Part shown: positions 1 to 8,185 of the stretch, piece by piece
Layout of the letters: each line of letters begins with the position of its first letter
Numbering within the stretch: position 1 is the stretch's first letter
NCBI GenBank assembly: GCA_020634555.1
Contig: JACKBK010000001.1
Location: 1-64,000 of the forward strand
Direction: 5' to 3'
DNA length: 64,000 nt
Source: Caldilineae bacterium
GTDB lineage: Bacteria; Chloroflexota; Anaerolineae; JAAEKA01
Notes under the pieces: model-generated
What the model was told of the DNA's origin: nothing
Databases searched by the model: none
The model's input: the letters and a program-made list of their open reading frames with translations, nothing else
Program-made: the position numbers and the translations under genes

Positions 1-1076
1 TGCGGCGGATCTGTCAGCAGCCGCCCGGCGATCTCCTGCAGCGCGTCCAGCAGCCGCTGCTCCTGAATGGCGATGACCGCCTGAGTTGCCAAGGACTGCA
101 AAAGCTCGCTGTCCTGTTGGCTAAATGCGCCAACCGCTGGGCTTTCCAGGTTCAGAACGCCCTCCAGCCGCCCACTGGCCCCGATCAGGGGCACGGCCAA
201 CTCGGAACGCATCTCAATCTCGCGGTCCAGCGGGAAATAGACCCGCGACCACGGGTTGTCCCGCAGGTCGGGGATAAGCAACGGCTGGCGCACCCTGGCA
301 GCCCAGCCCATGATGCTGGTGGTGTTGATCGGCAACGCTTCAACGACTGGCTGGCCCATATCGTCGCCAGCCACGGCGGCTGTCACCAGCTTGTGATTGG
401 CGGCATCCACCAGGCGAAAGATGCCGTAGTGCGCGCCGGTTACCTCCAGCGCCATCTGCAGGATCGCCTCCAGCGTGTCCTCCAGCTTGAGGCGCGAGGA
501 GATCAGCAGATCAGCGCGGCGCAGGCGTTGCAACTCCTCGGCGGTGCGCGCCAGGTCCTTGTTGACGCGGGTCGCGTTCTGTGCGAGCGCCAGCGCCGTT
601 GCAGCCTGGTTGGCGAGTATCCCCAGCGTGTTCAACACTGGTCCGCCAAGCGAGTAATCGTCTTGAGGAGCAACGCCCAACAAACCCAGCGGCTGTCCGC
701 CCGCGATGAGCGGCCACCAGTTCGCCTCACCGTCGGTAGTGCCAGCCAACACAGGCCGCTGCTGGCGGATTGCTGTCCATGCCGGCGATTCCGGCGGCGC
801 GGGGAATGTGCCTAAGTCATGGGGCCAGTCGCCGGAGACAGCCTGTCTGCGCGGGCTGGCGCGCAGGTCCGCTTTCTCCCAGGCGACCAAAATCGCTGAA
901 CTGCCTGCAAAATAACACGCGGCGTCGGTAATCTGCTGCAAAAGACGCTGGATAGCCACGTCATCGTCGCTGACGAGGGCAACAAGGGAGCGAGAGATCT
1001 CGTCGATGATCGTAAGCGTCTCAGCCAGATGGCCGATGTCTTCGTGCGCCAGGGTGGGAGAATGAGCCAGTGCCAT
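1..1076 (-). CDS. GAF-domain sensor protein, C-terminus cut by window edge
   Basis: Reading the minus strand from ATG at 1076 gives an open frame of 358 codons with no stop before the left edge, so the product is incomplete. Residues about 20-170 look like a divergent GAF-type domain. A short coiled-coil-like linker rich in Leu, Arg and Glu (about 170-190) leads into a clear GAF domain at about 190-345, with the typical motifs 'GIFRLVD', 'PLLIPDLRDN' and 'AVPLIG'. GAF domains bind small ligands or chromophores and usually feed a histidine kinase, GGDEF or phosphatase output; here the output domain lies outside the window. The sequence after the second GAF ('AIQEQRLLDALQEIAGRLL') resembles the helix that precedes a kinase or a third GAF. 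The -10 box lies only six bases before the ATG. The domain call is firm; the type of output is unknown. Confidence 0.75.
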   Translation of the reverse strand, partial: MALAHSPTLAHEDIGHLAETLTIIDEISRSLVALVSDDDVAIQRLLQQITDAACYFAGSSAILVAWEKADLRASPRRQAVSGDWPHDLGTFPAPPESPAWTAIRQQRPVLAGTTDGEANWWPLIAGGQPLGLLGVAPQDDYSLGGPVLNTLGILANQAATALALAQNATRVNKDLARTAEELQRLRRADLLISSRLKLEDTLEAILQMALEVTGAHYGIFRLVDAANHKLVTAAVAGDDMGQPVVEALPINTTSIMGWAARVRQPLLIPDLRDNPWSRVYFPLDREIEMRSELAVPLIGASGRLEGVLNLESPAVGAFSQQDSELLQSLATQAVIAIQEQRLLDALQEIAGRLLTDPP

Positions 1077-1082
1077 GCGGAG

Positions 1083-1088
1083 ATTATA
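1083..1088 (-). promoter_or_regulatory. Consensus -10 box of the GAF gene, probably leaderless
   Basis: The minus strand reads TATAAT, six bases, then ATG. A start site about 7 bases after the -10 would coincide with the start codon at 1076. The -35 region 17 bases upstream (TTCCCG) is poor. Confidence 0.5.
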
Positions 1089-1141
1089 CCGCCCCAACCG
1101 TCTGGCGGGAAACTGGCAGCTAATCATGGCCAGCCACAAAA

Positions 1142-1181
1142 AAAGTACGCCGTCTGGCCTGGTTGCCAGACGGCGTACTTT
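1142..1181 (-). terminator. Rho-independent terminator of the secreted-paralogue operon
   Basis: Perfect 17-bp inverted repeat (arms 1142-1158 and 1165-1181) with a 6-nt loop. Reading leftwards, the stem is followed directly by a run of T (A-tract at 1137-1144 on the plus strand). It lies 45 bases after the stop of the 1226-1834 gene. Confidence 0.9.
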
Positions 1182-1225
1182 GCTTTCAGTTGTACTCAGT
1201 CACTGGTGGCTGGCCAGTCTACGCG

Positions 1226-1834
1226 CTAGCCCTTGGTGATCAGCGGCATGAACAGGTCCTGGGTTGGTGTCCGGTACGCTACCCGCAGGCCGCATAGTCG
1301 CATGCTGCTGCCGTTTTGGTTGGCGCTCCAGTTCAGGACGTAAGAGTTGCTGGCGTTGTTGACGACGTGTCCCAGATAGGAGCTGAGCCGCGTGCCATAG
1401 CCACCTGATCCGGCCGAGGTCACGGTTGTGATGTCGGAGTAACCGCCACTGGCGTTGTAGGTAGTGATCCAGGCCCGGCTGTCGTTGCTGCCAGAGGTGT
1501 CGTAGTAGTAGATGCGCAGGTAATCGATACGGCTGCCTTCCGGCAGGCTCAAATTGATGTTGAACAGTTCGGACCCGCTGGATCGCGACACGCAGCCGGT
1601 GCCGCTGTAATCCCAGCCGCTGCTGCTGTCGCGCGGCCGCAGCGTTGAGCCCGAGACGTATTCGTAGTGAAAGTTGTTTGAAAAGCCACGGTTGCTGTCG
1701 CCGGATGCGTGCGGGAAAGCTACCGGCTTAGTCTGTTGCGGCCCGCTGGCGCTGGCAATGCCAGAAAGCGCCAGCAGCGCCAGGAGAGCCAGCACGAGGG
1801 TGACCATGGGTTTCGATCTGCGTCGCTTGTTCAT
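1226..1834 (-). CDS. Secreted protein, tandem paralogue 2, unknown domain
   Basis: The 202-residue product starts with a basic N-terminus and a hydrophobic signal peptide (about residues 9-30, cleavage probably near 'ASA'). The body (about 55-190) is a Ser/Gly/Tyr-rich, probably all-beta domain with two conserved Cys ('GTGCVSRSSGSE' and 'MRLCGLRVAYR') that could form a disulfide. This domain is nearly identical to the C-terminal half of the upstream neighbour at 1881-2768, so the pair arose by tandem duplication. The last residues, 'LFMPLITKG', resemble a short hydrophobic C-terminal tail seen on many Chloroflexota exported proteins, perhaps a surface-retention signal; the neighbour lacks it. 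AGGAG lies seven bases before the ATG, and a strong terminator follows. I do not recognise the family. Export is well supported; function is unknown. Confidence 0.8.
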   Translation of the reverse strand: MNKRRRSKPMVTLVLALLALLALSGIASASGPQQTKPVAFPHASGDSNRGFSNNFHYEYVSGSTLRPRDSSSGWDYSGTGCVSRSSGSELFNINLSLPEGSRIDYLRIYYYDTSGSNDSRAWITTYNASGGYSDITTVTSAGSGGYGTRLSSYLGHVVNNASNSYVLNWSANQNGSSMRLCGLRVAYRTPTQDLFMPLITKG

Positions 1835-1880
1835 GATGCGTCTCCTGTTTTCATTGGGTCAGATCTCGGCATCGTGAACA

Positions 1881-2768
1881 TCAGACGGGTACCCGGTAGG
1901 CGACGCGCAACCCGCACAGCCGCATGCTGCTGCCGTTCTGGGCCGCGCTCCAGTTGAGCACATAGGATCGCGCCGAGGTATCGACGATGTGTCCGGAGTA
2001 GTCGCTCAACTGGGTGCCATAGCCGCCGCTTCCCGACGAGGTGACGGTGGTGACGTCGGTGTAGCCGCCGGAGCTGTTGTAGTTGGTGACCCACGCCCGG
2101 CTGTTGTTGCTGCCGGAGGTGTCGTAGTAGTAGATGCGCAGATAGTCGATGCGGCTGCCGTCGGGAATGGGCAGGTGGATGTTGATCAGCTCAGAGCCAG
2201 ACGACCGGGAGACACAGCCGGTGCCGCTGTAGTCCCAGCCGCTGCTGCTGTCGCGCGGCCGCAGCGTGGCGCCCGCCACGTTGATGTAGCGGAAGCTGGA
2301 CCAGGCATCCGGGCTGCGGTCATCCATCCCCCGCGGGTTGGCATAGCTGTCCTGATCGGGCTGCGGCTCGGCGAAGGACTGCTCCCAGTCGGGCGCTGTG
2401 GCCGGTTGCAACTCGGAAGGCGCGATCTCCGCCTGCGCCGAGCGGTCAACCGGGCCGCGGTAGTCGTTGTCGTCGGGCTGCAAGGCAGTAGCTTCAGCGC
2501 CCGCTTCAGCCGGCTGGCTGGCAGCGGCCTCCGATGGCTCGAGCACGGCAGCGGCTGCGCTGACCGCGCCCGTGTAACCGTCCTCGTCTGCGTCGTCGCC
2601 AAGGACATCGGTCACGCGCGAGCCGTAGGGCAACGCACTGGTGACCAGCTCCGAGTCTTCGCTTCCTTCTCCCTGCATGGGCGGTCTGGCCGACGCAACC
2701 ATGCCGGTCAGCGCCAACGCGAGGACAAGAATCGCCGCCACAGGCAGCATTCGCTTCGTTCGTACCAT
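1881..2768 (-). CDS. Secreted protein, tandem paralogue 1, unknown domain
   Basis: The start is placed at ATG 2768, preceded by AAGGAGA at good spacing; the open frame continues upstream but without a better site. The 295-residue protein has a signal peptide (about 1-27, ending 'VASA'), an acidic low-complexity region rich in Ala, Glu, Pro and Ser (about 30-155), and a C-terminal beta-rich domain (about 160-294) sharing most residues with the 1226-1834 product, including 'LRPRDSSSGWDYSGTGCVS' and the two Cys. The linker is absent from the paralogue and suggests a spacer holding the domain away from the cell surface. The two genes are 46 bases apart and probably co-transcribed, with one terminator at 1142-1181. 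Unlike its partner, this protein ends at 'VAYRVPV' with no hydrophobic tail. Function is unknown. Confidence 0.8.
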   Translation of the reverse strand: MVRTKRMLPVAAILVLALALTGMVASARPPMQGEGSEDSELVTSALPYGSRVTDVLGDDADEDGYTGAVSAAAAVLEPSEAAASQPAEAGAEATALQPDDNDYRGPVDRSAQAEIAPSELQPATAPDWEQSFAEPQPDQDSYANPRGMDDRSPDAWSSFRYINVAGATLRPRDSSSGWDYSGTGCVSRSSGSELINIHLPIPDGSRIDYLRIYYYDTSGSNNSRAWVTNYNSSGGYTDVTTVTSSGSGGYGTQLSDYSGHIVDTSARSYVLNWSAAQNGSSMRLCGLRVAYRVPV

Positions 2769-2836
2769 CGTATTCTCCTTCTTGAGGGATGTTCGCGCGA
2801 CGGTGGACCTCACCGTACCACGTTAAACGGATATCG

Positions 2837-2853
2837 ATGCCAAAATTCGGCAT
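2837..2853. promoter_or_regulatory. Near-perfect 17-bp palindrome, candidate operator
   Basis: ATGCC and GGCAT arms flank an AT-rich centre (AAAATTC). It lies 68 bases upstream of the start codon at 2768, where a regulator of the secreted pair could bind. It is a single site with no second copy seen. Confidence 0.3.
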
Positions 2854-3041
2854 GGTTAACTTTGAAAACAGGACGCCGCCCGGGCCGGTCTTCGCGAAGC
2901 TCCCCGAAGTGGGCCGACCGTGCCCCGCTGTTATCATCCACCGGCGCTCCGGACGGAGCACATCCCGGTGCCTGACCATTGTTTTTCCGGTTTTTGGCTG
3001 CGCAGCAAAACCCCGCCCGGCGGCGGACGACCGGATGCAAT

Positions 3042-3070
3042 TTGGCAATCGGCGGATTGTTGCCTATAAT
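3042..3070 (+). promoter_or_regulatory. Sigma-70-like promoter of nrfHA
   Basis: TTGGCA at 3042-3047, a 17-base spacer, and a perfect TATAAT at 3065-3070. The predicted leader to the nrfH ATG is about 100 bases. No clear FNR or NarL-type site was seen next to it. Confidence 0.65.
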
Positions 3071-3176
3071 GGGTTCCGTGCCATTGTTCGCAAGCAGTGC
3101 GCCAGTCTCACACTGACGGCTGTACATCGTCCCGAGCCGGCACGATTCCCCAGTCTTGTTTTGTAGGTATAGATCA

Positions 3177-3650
3177 ATGACCGATCAAGATACGTCGACC
3201 CGACGCTTGCGCCGTTGGGTTCTCGCTGCCGTGATCATGCTTGGCGTTTTCGTCGGCCTGGGCTTGTTCACGTTCATCTATGCCCAAGGCGGGTCTTATC
3301 TCGTAGACGACCCGGCCGCGTGCGCCAACTGCCACGTGATGTGGGACCAGTACGACTCCTGGAATCGCGGCAGCCACCAGGCCGTGGCCACCTGCAACGA
3401 CTGCCACGTCCCGCACAGCGACCCGATCTCCAAATGGGCCGTCAAGGGTCTCAACGGCTTTAACCACAGCATGGCGTTCACCATCGGCAATTTTCCCAAC
3501 GTCATCCGCATCCGCCCCTTCAACGCGGAGGTGGCGCAAGCCAACTGTATCCACTGCCACGAGGGCATGGTCAGCCAGATCCACGGCGCGTTGCCGGGAG
3601 AGGACCGCCCGTGCACGGATTGTCACGTCAACCCCGGCCACGGCCGCTAG
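3177..3650 (+). CDS. nrfH: Cytochrome c nitrite reductase small subunit NrfH
   Basis: NrfH is the membrane-anchored tetrahaem cytochrome (NapC/NirT family) that passes electrons from the menaquinol pool to NrfA. The product has 157 residues, close to the usual NrfH length. One N-terminal transmembrane helix (about 14-36) anchors it to the membrane, and four CxxCH haem motifs follow at 49-53, 73-77, 124-128 and 146-150. The start is ATG 3177; a TTG in frame at 3156 would add seven residues with no advantage. nrfA begins 26 bases downstream, giving the standard nrfHA order. The gene has its own promoter at 3042-3070. The identification is secure from the haem count, the single anchor and the neighbour. 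Confidence 0.93.
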   Translation: MTDQDTSTRRLRRWVLAAVIMLGVFVGLGLFTFIYAQGGSYLVDDPAACANCHVMWDQYDSWNRGSHQAVATCNDCHVPHSDPISKWAVKGLNGFNHSMAFTIGNFPNVIRIRPFNAEVAQANCIHCHEGMVSQIHGALPGEDRPCTDCHVNPGHGR

Positions 3651-3676
3651 CTACGACCTCATCGGAGTAGTCACCT

Positions 3677-5020
<1,344 letters not shown>

Positions 5021-5041
5021 CCCACTCATTCGTACGCTTTG

Positions 5042-5065
5042 AACGCCCCGGCTGGCCGGGGCGTT
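5042..5065 (+). terminator. Terminator of nrfHA
   Basis: Perfect 11-bp GC-rich stem (arms 5042-5052 and 5055-5065) with a 2-base centre, so the real loop is at least 4 bases. It is 22 bases after the nrfA stop. The T tract is short. Confidence 0.65.
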
Positions 5066-5274
5066 TCGATTCCGGCTCCGGCTGTAGCCTTGTGCCGGTT
5101 CCGGGGACTCCCGGAGCGCCCACAAGGGGCTATCCTACAGGAATGCGACGGGGCAGATGATGAGAGTGTGCTTGAATCTGGTTGGGGCGAAGAGTTTGGA
5201 CCACGTAGCGATCGGACGTCCGTCGGTCTGGGAACGACCTGTGTTTCTTGCTACGGCGCATGCCGTGGCATGGC

Positions 5275-5340
5275 ATGGGGAACTTCGCGTACTTCGTGCT
5301 TCGCGCCTTCGTGTCTTTTCGCGGTTTTGTGGTCCAAACG
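5275..5340. repeat. Degenerate 'ACTTCGTG / CTTCGTGTC' repeat
   Basis: Several imperfect copies of a 10-12-base unit (variants of CTTCGTG and CTTCGCG) lie in tandem. Similar intergenic strings are familiar from many environmental bacterial genomes. It has no coding character. Confidence 0.45.
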
Positions 5341-5385
5341 TCTGTGACCATCATCGACCAATTTTCAAGCACACCCAAACGTTAC

Positions 5386-5414
5386 TTGACAAATGCATCA
5401 ACATGCGATAAGAT
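5386..5414 (+). promoter_or_regulatory. Promoter of the iron regulon (dtxR-feo)
   Basis: Perfect TTGACA at 5386-5391, a 17-base spacer and TAAGAT at 5409-5414. The predicted start is near 5421, about 20 bases upstream of the dtxR ATG and inside the candidate operator. Confidence 0.7.
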
Positions 5415-5429
5415 TTAGCCGAGGCAAAA
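5414..5429. promoter_or_regulatory. Candidate DtxR-family operator
   Basis: Inverted repeat TTTAGCC / GGCAAAA around a 2-base centre (6 of 7 pairs match). It overlaps the end of the -10 box and the predicted transcription start, where a metal-loaded repressor would block initiation. The next gene encodes such a repressor, so autoregulation is inferred. Confidence 0.5.
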
Positions 5430-5443
5430 ATAGGAGTTAGTTT

Positions 5444-6115
5444 ATGCAAAACCAAGACATCACCAGGGCGCATCAGGACTACCTGAAGACCATCTACCTG
5501 TTGCAAAGCCGCGGCGAGACAGCCAACAACTCGGCCATCGCGCAGACGTTGGGCGTCTCGCCCGCCTCGGCCACCAACATGGTCAAGCGGCTGGCGGAAG
5601 CGGGCCTAATCGCCTACGCGCCCTATCAGGGCGTCGATCTGACGCCGGAGGGTCTGCGCATCGCGCTGAAGGTCGTGCGGCGCCACCGGCTGGTGGAGCT
5701 GCTGCTGCACGAGATCCTGGAGATGCCGTGGGATCTCGTCCACAGCGAGGCGGAGCGCATCGAACACGCCGTCAGCGATGAAGTCGAGGACGCCATCGCG
5801 CGCAAGCTGGGCAATCCCAGCGTCGATCCCCACGGAGACCCGATCCCGTCCAAAGACGGCACGCTGGCGGTCCGCGCCGCGGAGCGGCCGCTGTCCGAGC
5901 TGCTGACCGGCGAAACTGCCTCGGTAGCACGGGTACTGTCACAGGACGGCGACCGGCTGCGCTACCTGGGCAGCATGGGCCTCTATCCCGGCACGCAGGT
6001 GACGGTGCTGGAGCAGTCGCCCTTCGACGGGCCGCTGGTGATCGAGGTCAACGGCCAGCAGCGCATCCTGGCGTACGCCATGGCGAGGTCGGTCGGGGTG
6101 AGCAGCAGTCAGTAA
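5444..6115 (+). CDS. DtxR/MntR-family metal-dependent transcriptional repressor
   Basis: The 223-residue product has the full three-domain layout of DtxR/IdeR proteins. There is an N-terminal winged helix (about 5-70, with 'NNSAIAQTLGVSPASATNMVKRL' as the helix-turn-helix). A metal-binding dimerisation domain follows (about 70-140, with 'RRHRLVELLLHEIL' and 'HSEAERIEHAVSDEVEDAI'). A C-terminal SH3/FeoA-like domain ends it (about 148-218). Such proteins bind DNA when loaded with Fe(II) or Mn(II) and repress metal uptake. The ribosome site is TAGGAG, seven bases before ATG. It leads a co-directional cluster with the fused regulator and split feoB, so iron is the likely effector; manganese cannot be excluded. 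Candidate promoter and operator lie at 5386-5429. Confidence 0.9.
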   Translation: MQNQDITRAHQDYLKTIYLLQSRGETANNSAIAQTLGVSPASATNMVKRLAEAGLIAYAPYQGVDLTPEGLRIALKVVRRHRLVELLLHEILEMPWDLVHSEAERIEHAVSDEVEDAIARKLGNPSVDPHGDPIPSKDGTLAVRAAERPLSELLTGETASVARVLSQDGDRLRYLGSMGLYPGTQVTVLEQSPFDGPLVIEVNGQQRILAYAMARSVGVSSSQ

Positions 6116-6148
6116 CCAGTGATCAGTGATAACTGATAAACGATAACC
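6107..6148. repeat. 'CAGTGAT / GATAACTG' spacer repeat
   Basis: The gap between the two regulators is filled by short variants of CAGTGAT, CAGTAAC and GATAACTGAT. Related strings lie before the histidine kinase gene (about 14917-15000). It is probably a dispersed low-complexity repeat. Confidence 0.4.
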
Positions 6149-6165
6149 AACAGCAGGAGAATGAC

Positions 6166-7203
6166 ATGCCTGATCCACTCATTGCACTTATAGTCGCCGG
6201 CCTGCTGGCCGGCATCACGGCGCTGTTGTTCTGGCCGGAGCGCGGGCTTGTGATTCGCTGGCGACGCTCGCGGCAAATGAACGAGCGCGTGCTGGCCGAG
6301 GACGCCCTGAAGCAGATCCACAAATCGGAGATGCGGGGCCAGGTCGCCACGCTGGACGGCGTGGCCGGCGCCTTGCAGATCTCGCGCGACCACACGGCTG
6401 AGTTGCTGGCGCGGGCCGAGGAAAACGGCCTGGTCTCCAACGAGGCGGGCGTGCTGCACCTGACCCCGGAGGGCCGCAATGCCGCGCTGCATATCATCCG
6501 CGCGCACCGGCTGTGGGAGCGCTACCTGGCGGATCAGACCGGCTTTGGCGAAGCGCAGTGGCACGGCCAGGCTGAAATTCTTGAACACAGCCTCCCTCCG
6601 GAGGAAGTCGACGCACTGGCAGCCAAGCTAGGCTATCCTACCCACGATCCCCACGGCGACCCAATCCCGGACGCCAGCGGCCAGTATGTCGCCCACGGCG
6701 GGCAGCCGCTGACAGCCATCGCGCTGGATCAACCGGCGCAAATCGTCCACATCGAGGATGAACCGGAGACGATCTACGCGCAGTTGGTCGCCCTCGGGCT
6801 GTATCCGGGCATGACTGTCCGGCTGGTGGAAGCGAGCTCCAAACGAGTGCGCTTCTGGGCCAACGGCGACGAACACGTGCTGGCGCCGATCCTGGCGACC
6901 AACATCTCCGTCGTACCGCTGCCGGAAACCGCGACGGTTGTCGTGGAGAGCGACAGCGAAACTCTGGCCGACCTGAAGCTGGGCGAACGCGGCAAGGTAA
7001 GCGCCATATCGCCCCGCTGCCGCGGCGCAGAGCGCCGGCGCTTCATGGACCTGGGTATCCTGCCCGGTACGGTCATCTCTGCCGAGATGGTCAGTGCGGG
7101 TGGCGATCCAACCGCCTACCGCATCCGCGAGGCGTTGATTGCCCTGCGCAGCGAGCAGGCCAGTATGATACAGATTACACGCCGCCTGGAACCGGCTGCG
7201 TGA
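6166..7203 (+). CDS. Membrane-anchored DtxR-like regulator fused to FeoA-type domains
   Basis: The 345-residue product begins with one hydrophobic helix (about 5-23) followed by basic residues (RWRRSR), predicting a membrane anchor with the rest in the cytoplasm. Next come a DtxR-like winged helix (about 42-105, 'VAGALQISRDHTAELLARAEE') and a DtxR-like dimerisation region (about 105-165, containing 'AHRLWERYLADQTG' and 'THDPHGDPIPD'). An SH3/FeoA-like domain follows (about 170-255), then a second, more typical FeoA domain (about 265-340, 'LKLGERGKVSAISP', 'RRFMDLGILPGT'). FeoA is the small partner of FeoB, and no separate feoA gene is present here. The fusion may sense iron and contact FeoB at the membrane. 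AGGAG precedes ATG 6166, and feoB follows after 22 bases. The fold calls are good; the combined role is inferred. Confidence 0.82.
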   Translation: MPDPLIALIVAGLLAGITALLFWPERGLVIRWRRSRQMNERVLAEDALKQIHKSEMRGQVATLDGVAGALQISRDHTAELLARAEENGLVSNEAGVLHLTPEGRNAALHIIRAHRLWERYLADQTGFGEAQWHGQAEILEHSLPPEEVDALAAKLGYPTHDPHGDPIPDASGQYVAHGGQPLTAIALDQPAQIVHIEDEPETIYAQLVALGLYPGMTVRLVEASSKRVRFWANGDEHVLAPILATNISVVPLPETATVVVESDSETLADLKLGERGKVSAISPRCRGAERRRFMDLGILPGTVISAEMVSAGGDPTAYRIREALIALRSEQASMIQITRRLEPAA

Positions 7204-7225
7204 TGTAGAATTGAGGAAGAATTGT

Positions 7226-8164
7226 ATGAACACCGTCAATGAAAAAACTCAGAACGGAGCGACTGCCCCGGTCTTTGACGAAGCGCTGATCAAGTCACTG
7301 GAGGAGGACAGCGACGGCCAGACCTTCACCATTAACATCGAACCACCTCCGGCCATGCCGGACGGCTGCTCCTCCTGCGCCGTCCACAACGCAGCCAACC
7401 TGCGCTCCCTGGGCGTGGACATGACCGAATGGGACTACGTGGTCGCGCTGGCCGGCAATCCCAACGTGGGCAAGAGTACCGTCTTCAACGCACTAACCGG
7501 GCTTCGCCAGCATACCGGCAACTGGCCCGGCAAGACTGTCAGCCGCGCCGAGGGTGGGTTTGAGTACGGCGAGAGCCGTTACAAGCTGGTGGATCTGCCG
7601 GGCACCTACTCGTTGCTGGCGACCAGCATGGACGAGGAGATCGCACGCGATTTCATCCTGTTTGGACAACCCGACGTCACCATTGTGGTGGTGGACGCGA
7701 CTCGGCTGGAACGCAACCTGAACCTGGTGTTGCAGGTGCTGGAGATCACCGACCGCGTTGTGGTCTGCCTCAATTTGATGGATGAGGCGCGGCGCCATGG
7801 CCTGAAGGTAGACGAGCGGCGGCTGGCGCTTGATCTGGGTGTCCCGGTGATTCCTACCGAGGCCCGCCACAAGCGTGGCATGAACGAACTGATACAGGCG
7901 GTCGACGAGGTCGCGACCGGCAAGTACCAACCCAAGCCGCACCGTATCCAGAGCACGCCGCCCGCCTTAAAGAACGCAGTCAACCAACTGGTTACGCAAC
8001 TCGAAAAGATCGTGCCGGGCTTGCCCAACGCGCGCTGGGTGGCGCTGCGATTGCTGGACGGTGACCAGAGCATCGCCGACGCGTTGAACGAGGGCCGGCT
8101 GGGCGCGCTGGCCAACAGCAACACCTCCCATCCCGCCGGCGACCTGATGGCAGTGCAGCTTTAG
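7226..8164 (+). CDS. feoB: FeoB G-domain protein (N-terminal half of a split FeoB)
   Basis: This 312-residue soluble protein carries the GTPase part of the ferrous iron transporter FeoB. Motifs seen are the P-loop 'GNPNVGKST' at 77-85, G2 Thr in 'GNWPGKTV', G3 'DLPG' at 123-126 and G4 'NLMD'. A helical GDI-like part follows (about 235-295). About 70 residues precede the P-loop, including 'DGCSSC' (Cys48 and Cys51), a CxxC that might bind iron or a cluster. The start is ATG 7226 with GAGGAAG upstream; an in-frame start at 7211 lacks a site. The protein stops at 8164, where a normal FeoB would continue into the membrane. The permease half is the next gene, 21 bases on. The stop is clean and the second gene has its own start, so this looks like a natural split rather than a frameshift. 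Confidence 0.88.
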   Translation: MNTVNEKTQNGATAPVFDEALIKSLEEDSDGQTFTINIEPPPAMPDGCSSCAVHNAANLRSLGVDMTEWDYVVALAGNPNVGKSTVFNALTGLRQHTGNWPGKTVSRAEGGFEYGESRYKLVDLPGTYSLLATSMDEEIARDFILFGQPDVTIVVVDATRLERNLNLVLQVLEITDRVVVCLNLMDEARRHGLKVDERRLALDLGVPVIPTEARHKRGMNELIQAVDEVATGKYQPKPHRIQSTPPALKNAVNQLVTQLEKIVPGLPNARWVALRLLDGDQSIADALNEGRLGALANSNTSHPAGDLMAVQL

Positions 8165-8185
8165 GAATGTGAAGGATAAAAGATT

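Larger units (their letters stand above)
2769..3176. other. Divergent intergenic region, secreted pair / nrfHA
   Basis: This 408-base stretch separates the leftward secreted pair from rightward nrfHA. It holds the nrfH promoter (3042-3070) and a 17-base near-palindrome at 2837-2853. No convincing gene was seen; the short frames here lack ribosome sites. Confidence 0.6.
5021..5443. other. Intergenic region between nrfA and the iron regulon
   Basis: This stretch of 423 bases contains the nrfA terminator, a degenerate TTCGTG-type repeat (5275-5340), and the dtxR promoter and operator close to the right end. Short frames run through it but none has a ribosome site or protein-like composition. 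Confidence 0.6.

Noticed and set aside
117..815. 232-codon plus-strand frame at the left end
   Set aside because: It lies opposite the GAF protein, whose minus-strand translation has clear GAF motifs.
1989..2975. 328-codon plus-strand frame opposite the secreted paralogue
   Set aside because: Val/Ala/Arg-rich shadow that crosses the start of a supported gene.
5039..5411. Small plus-strand frames after nrfA
   Set aside because: They cover the nrfA terminator and a degenerate repeat; Cys-rich, arbitrary sequence, no ribosome site.
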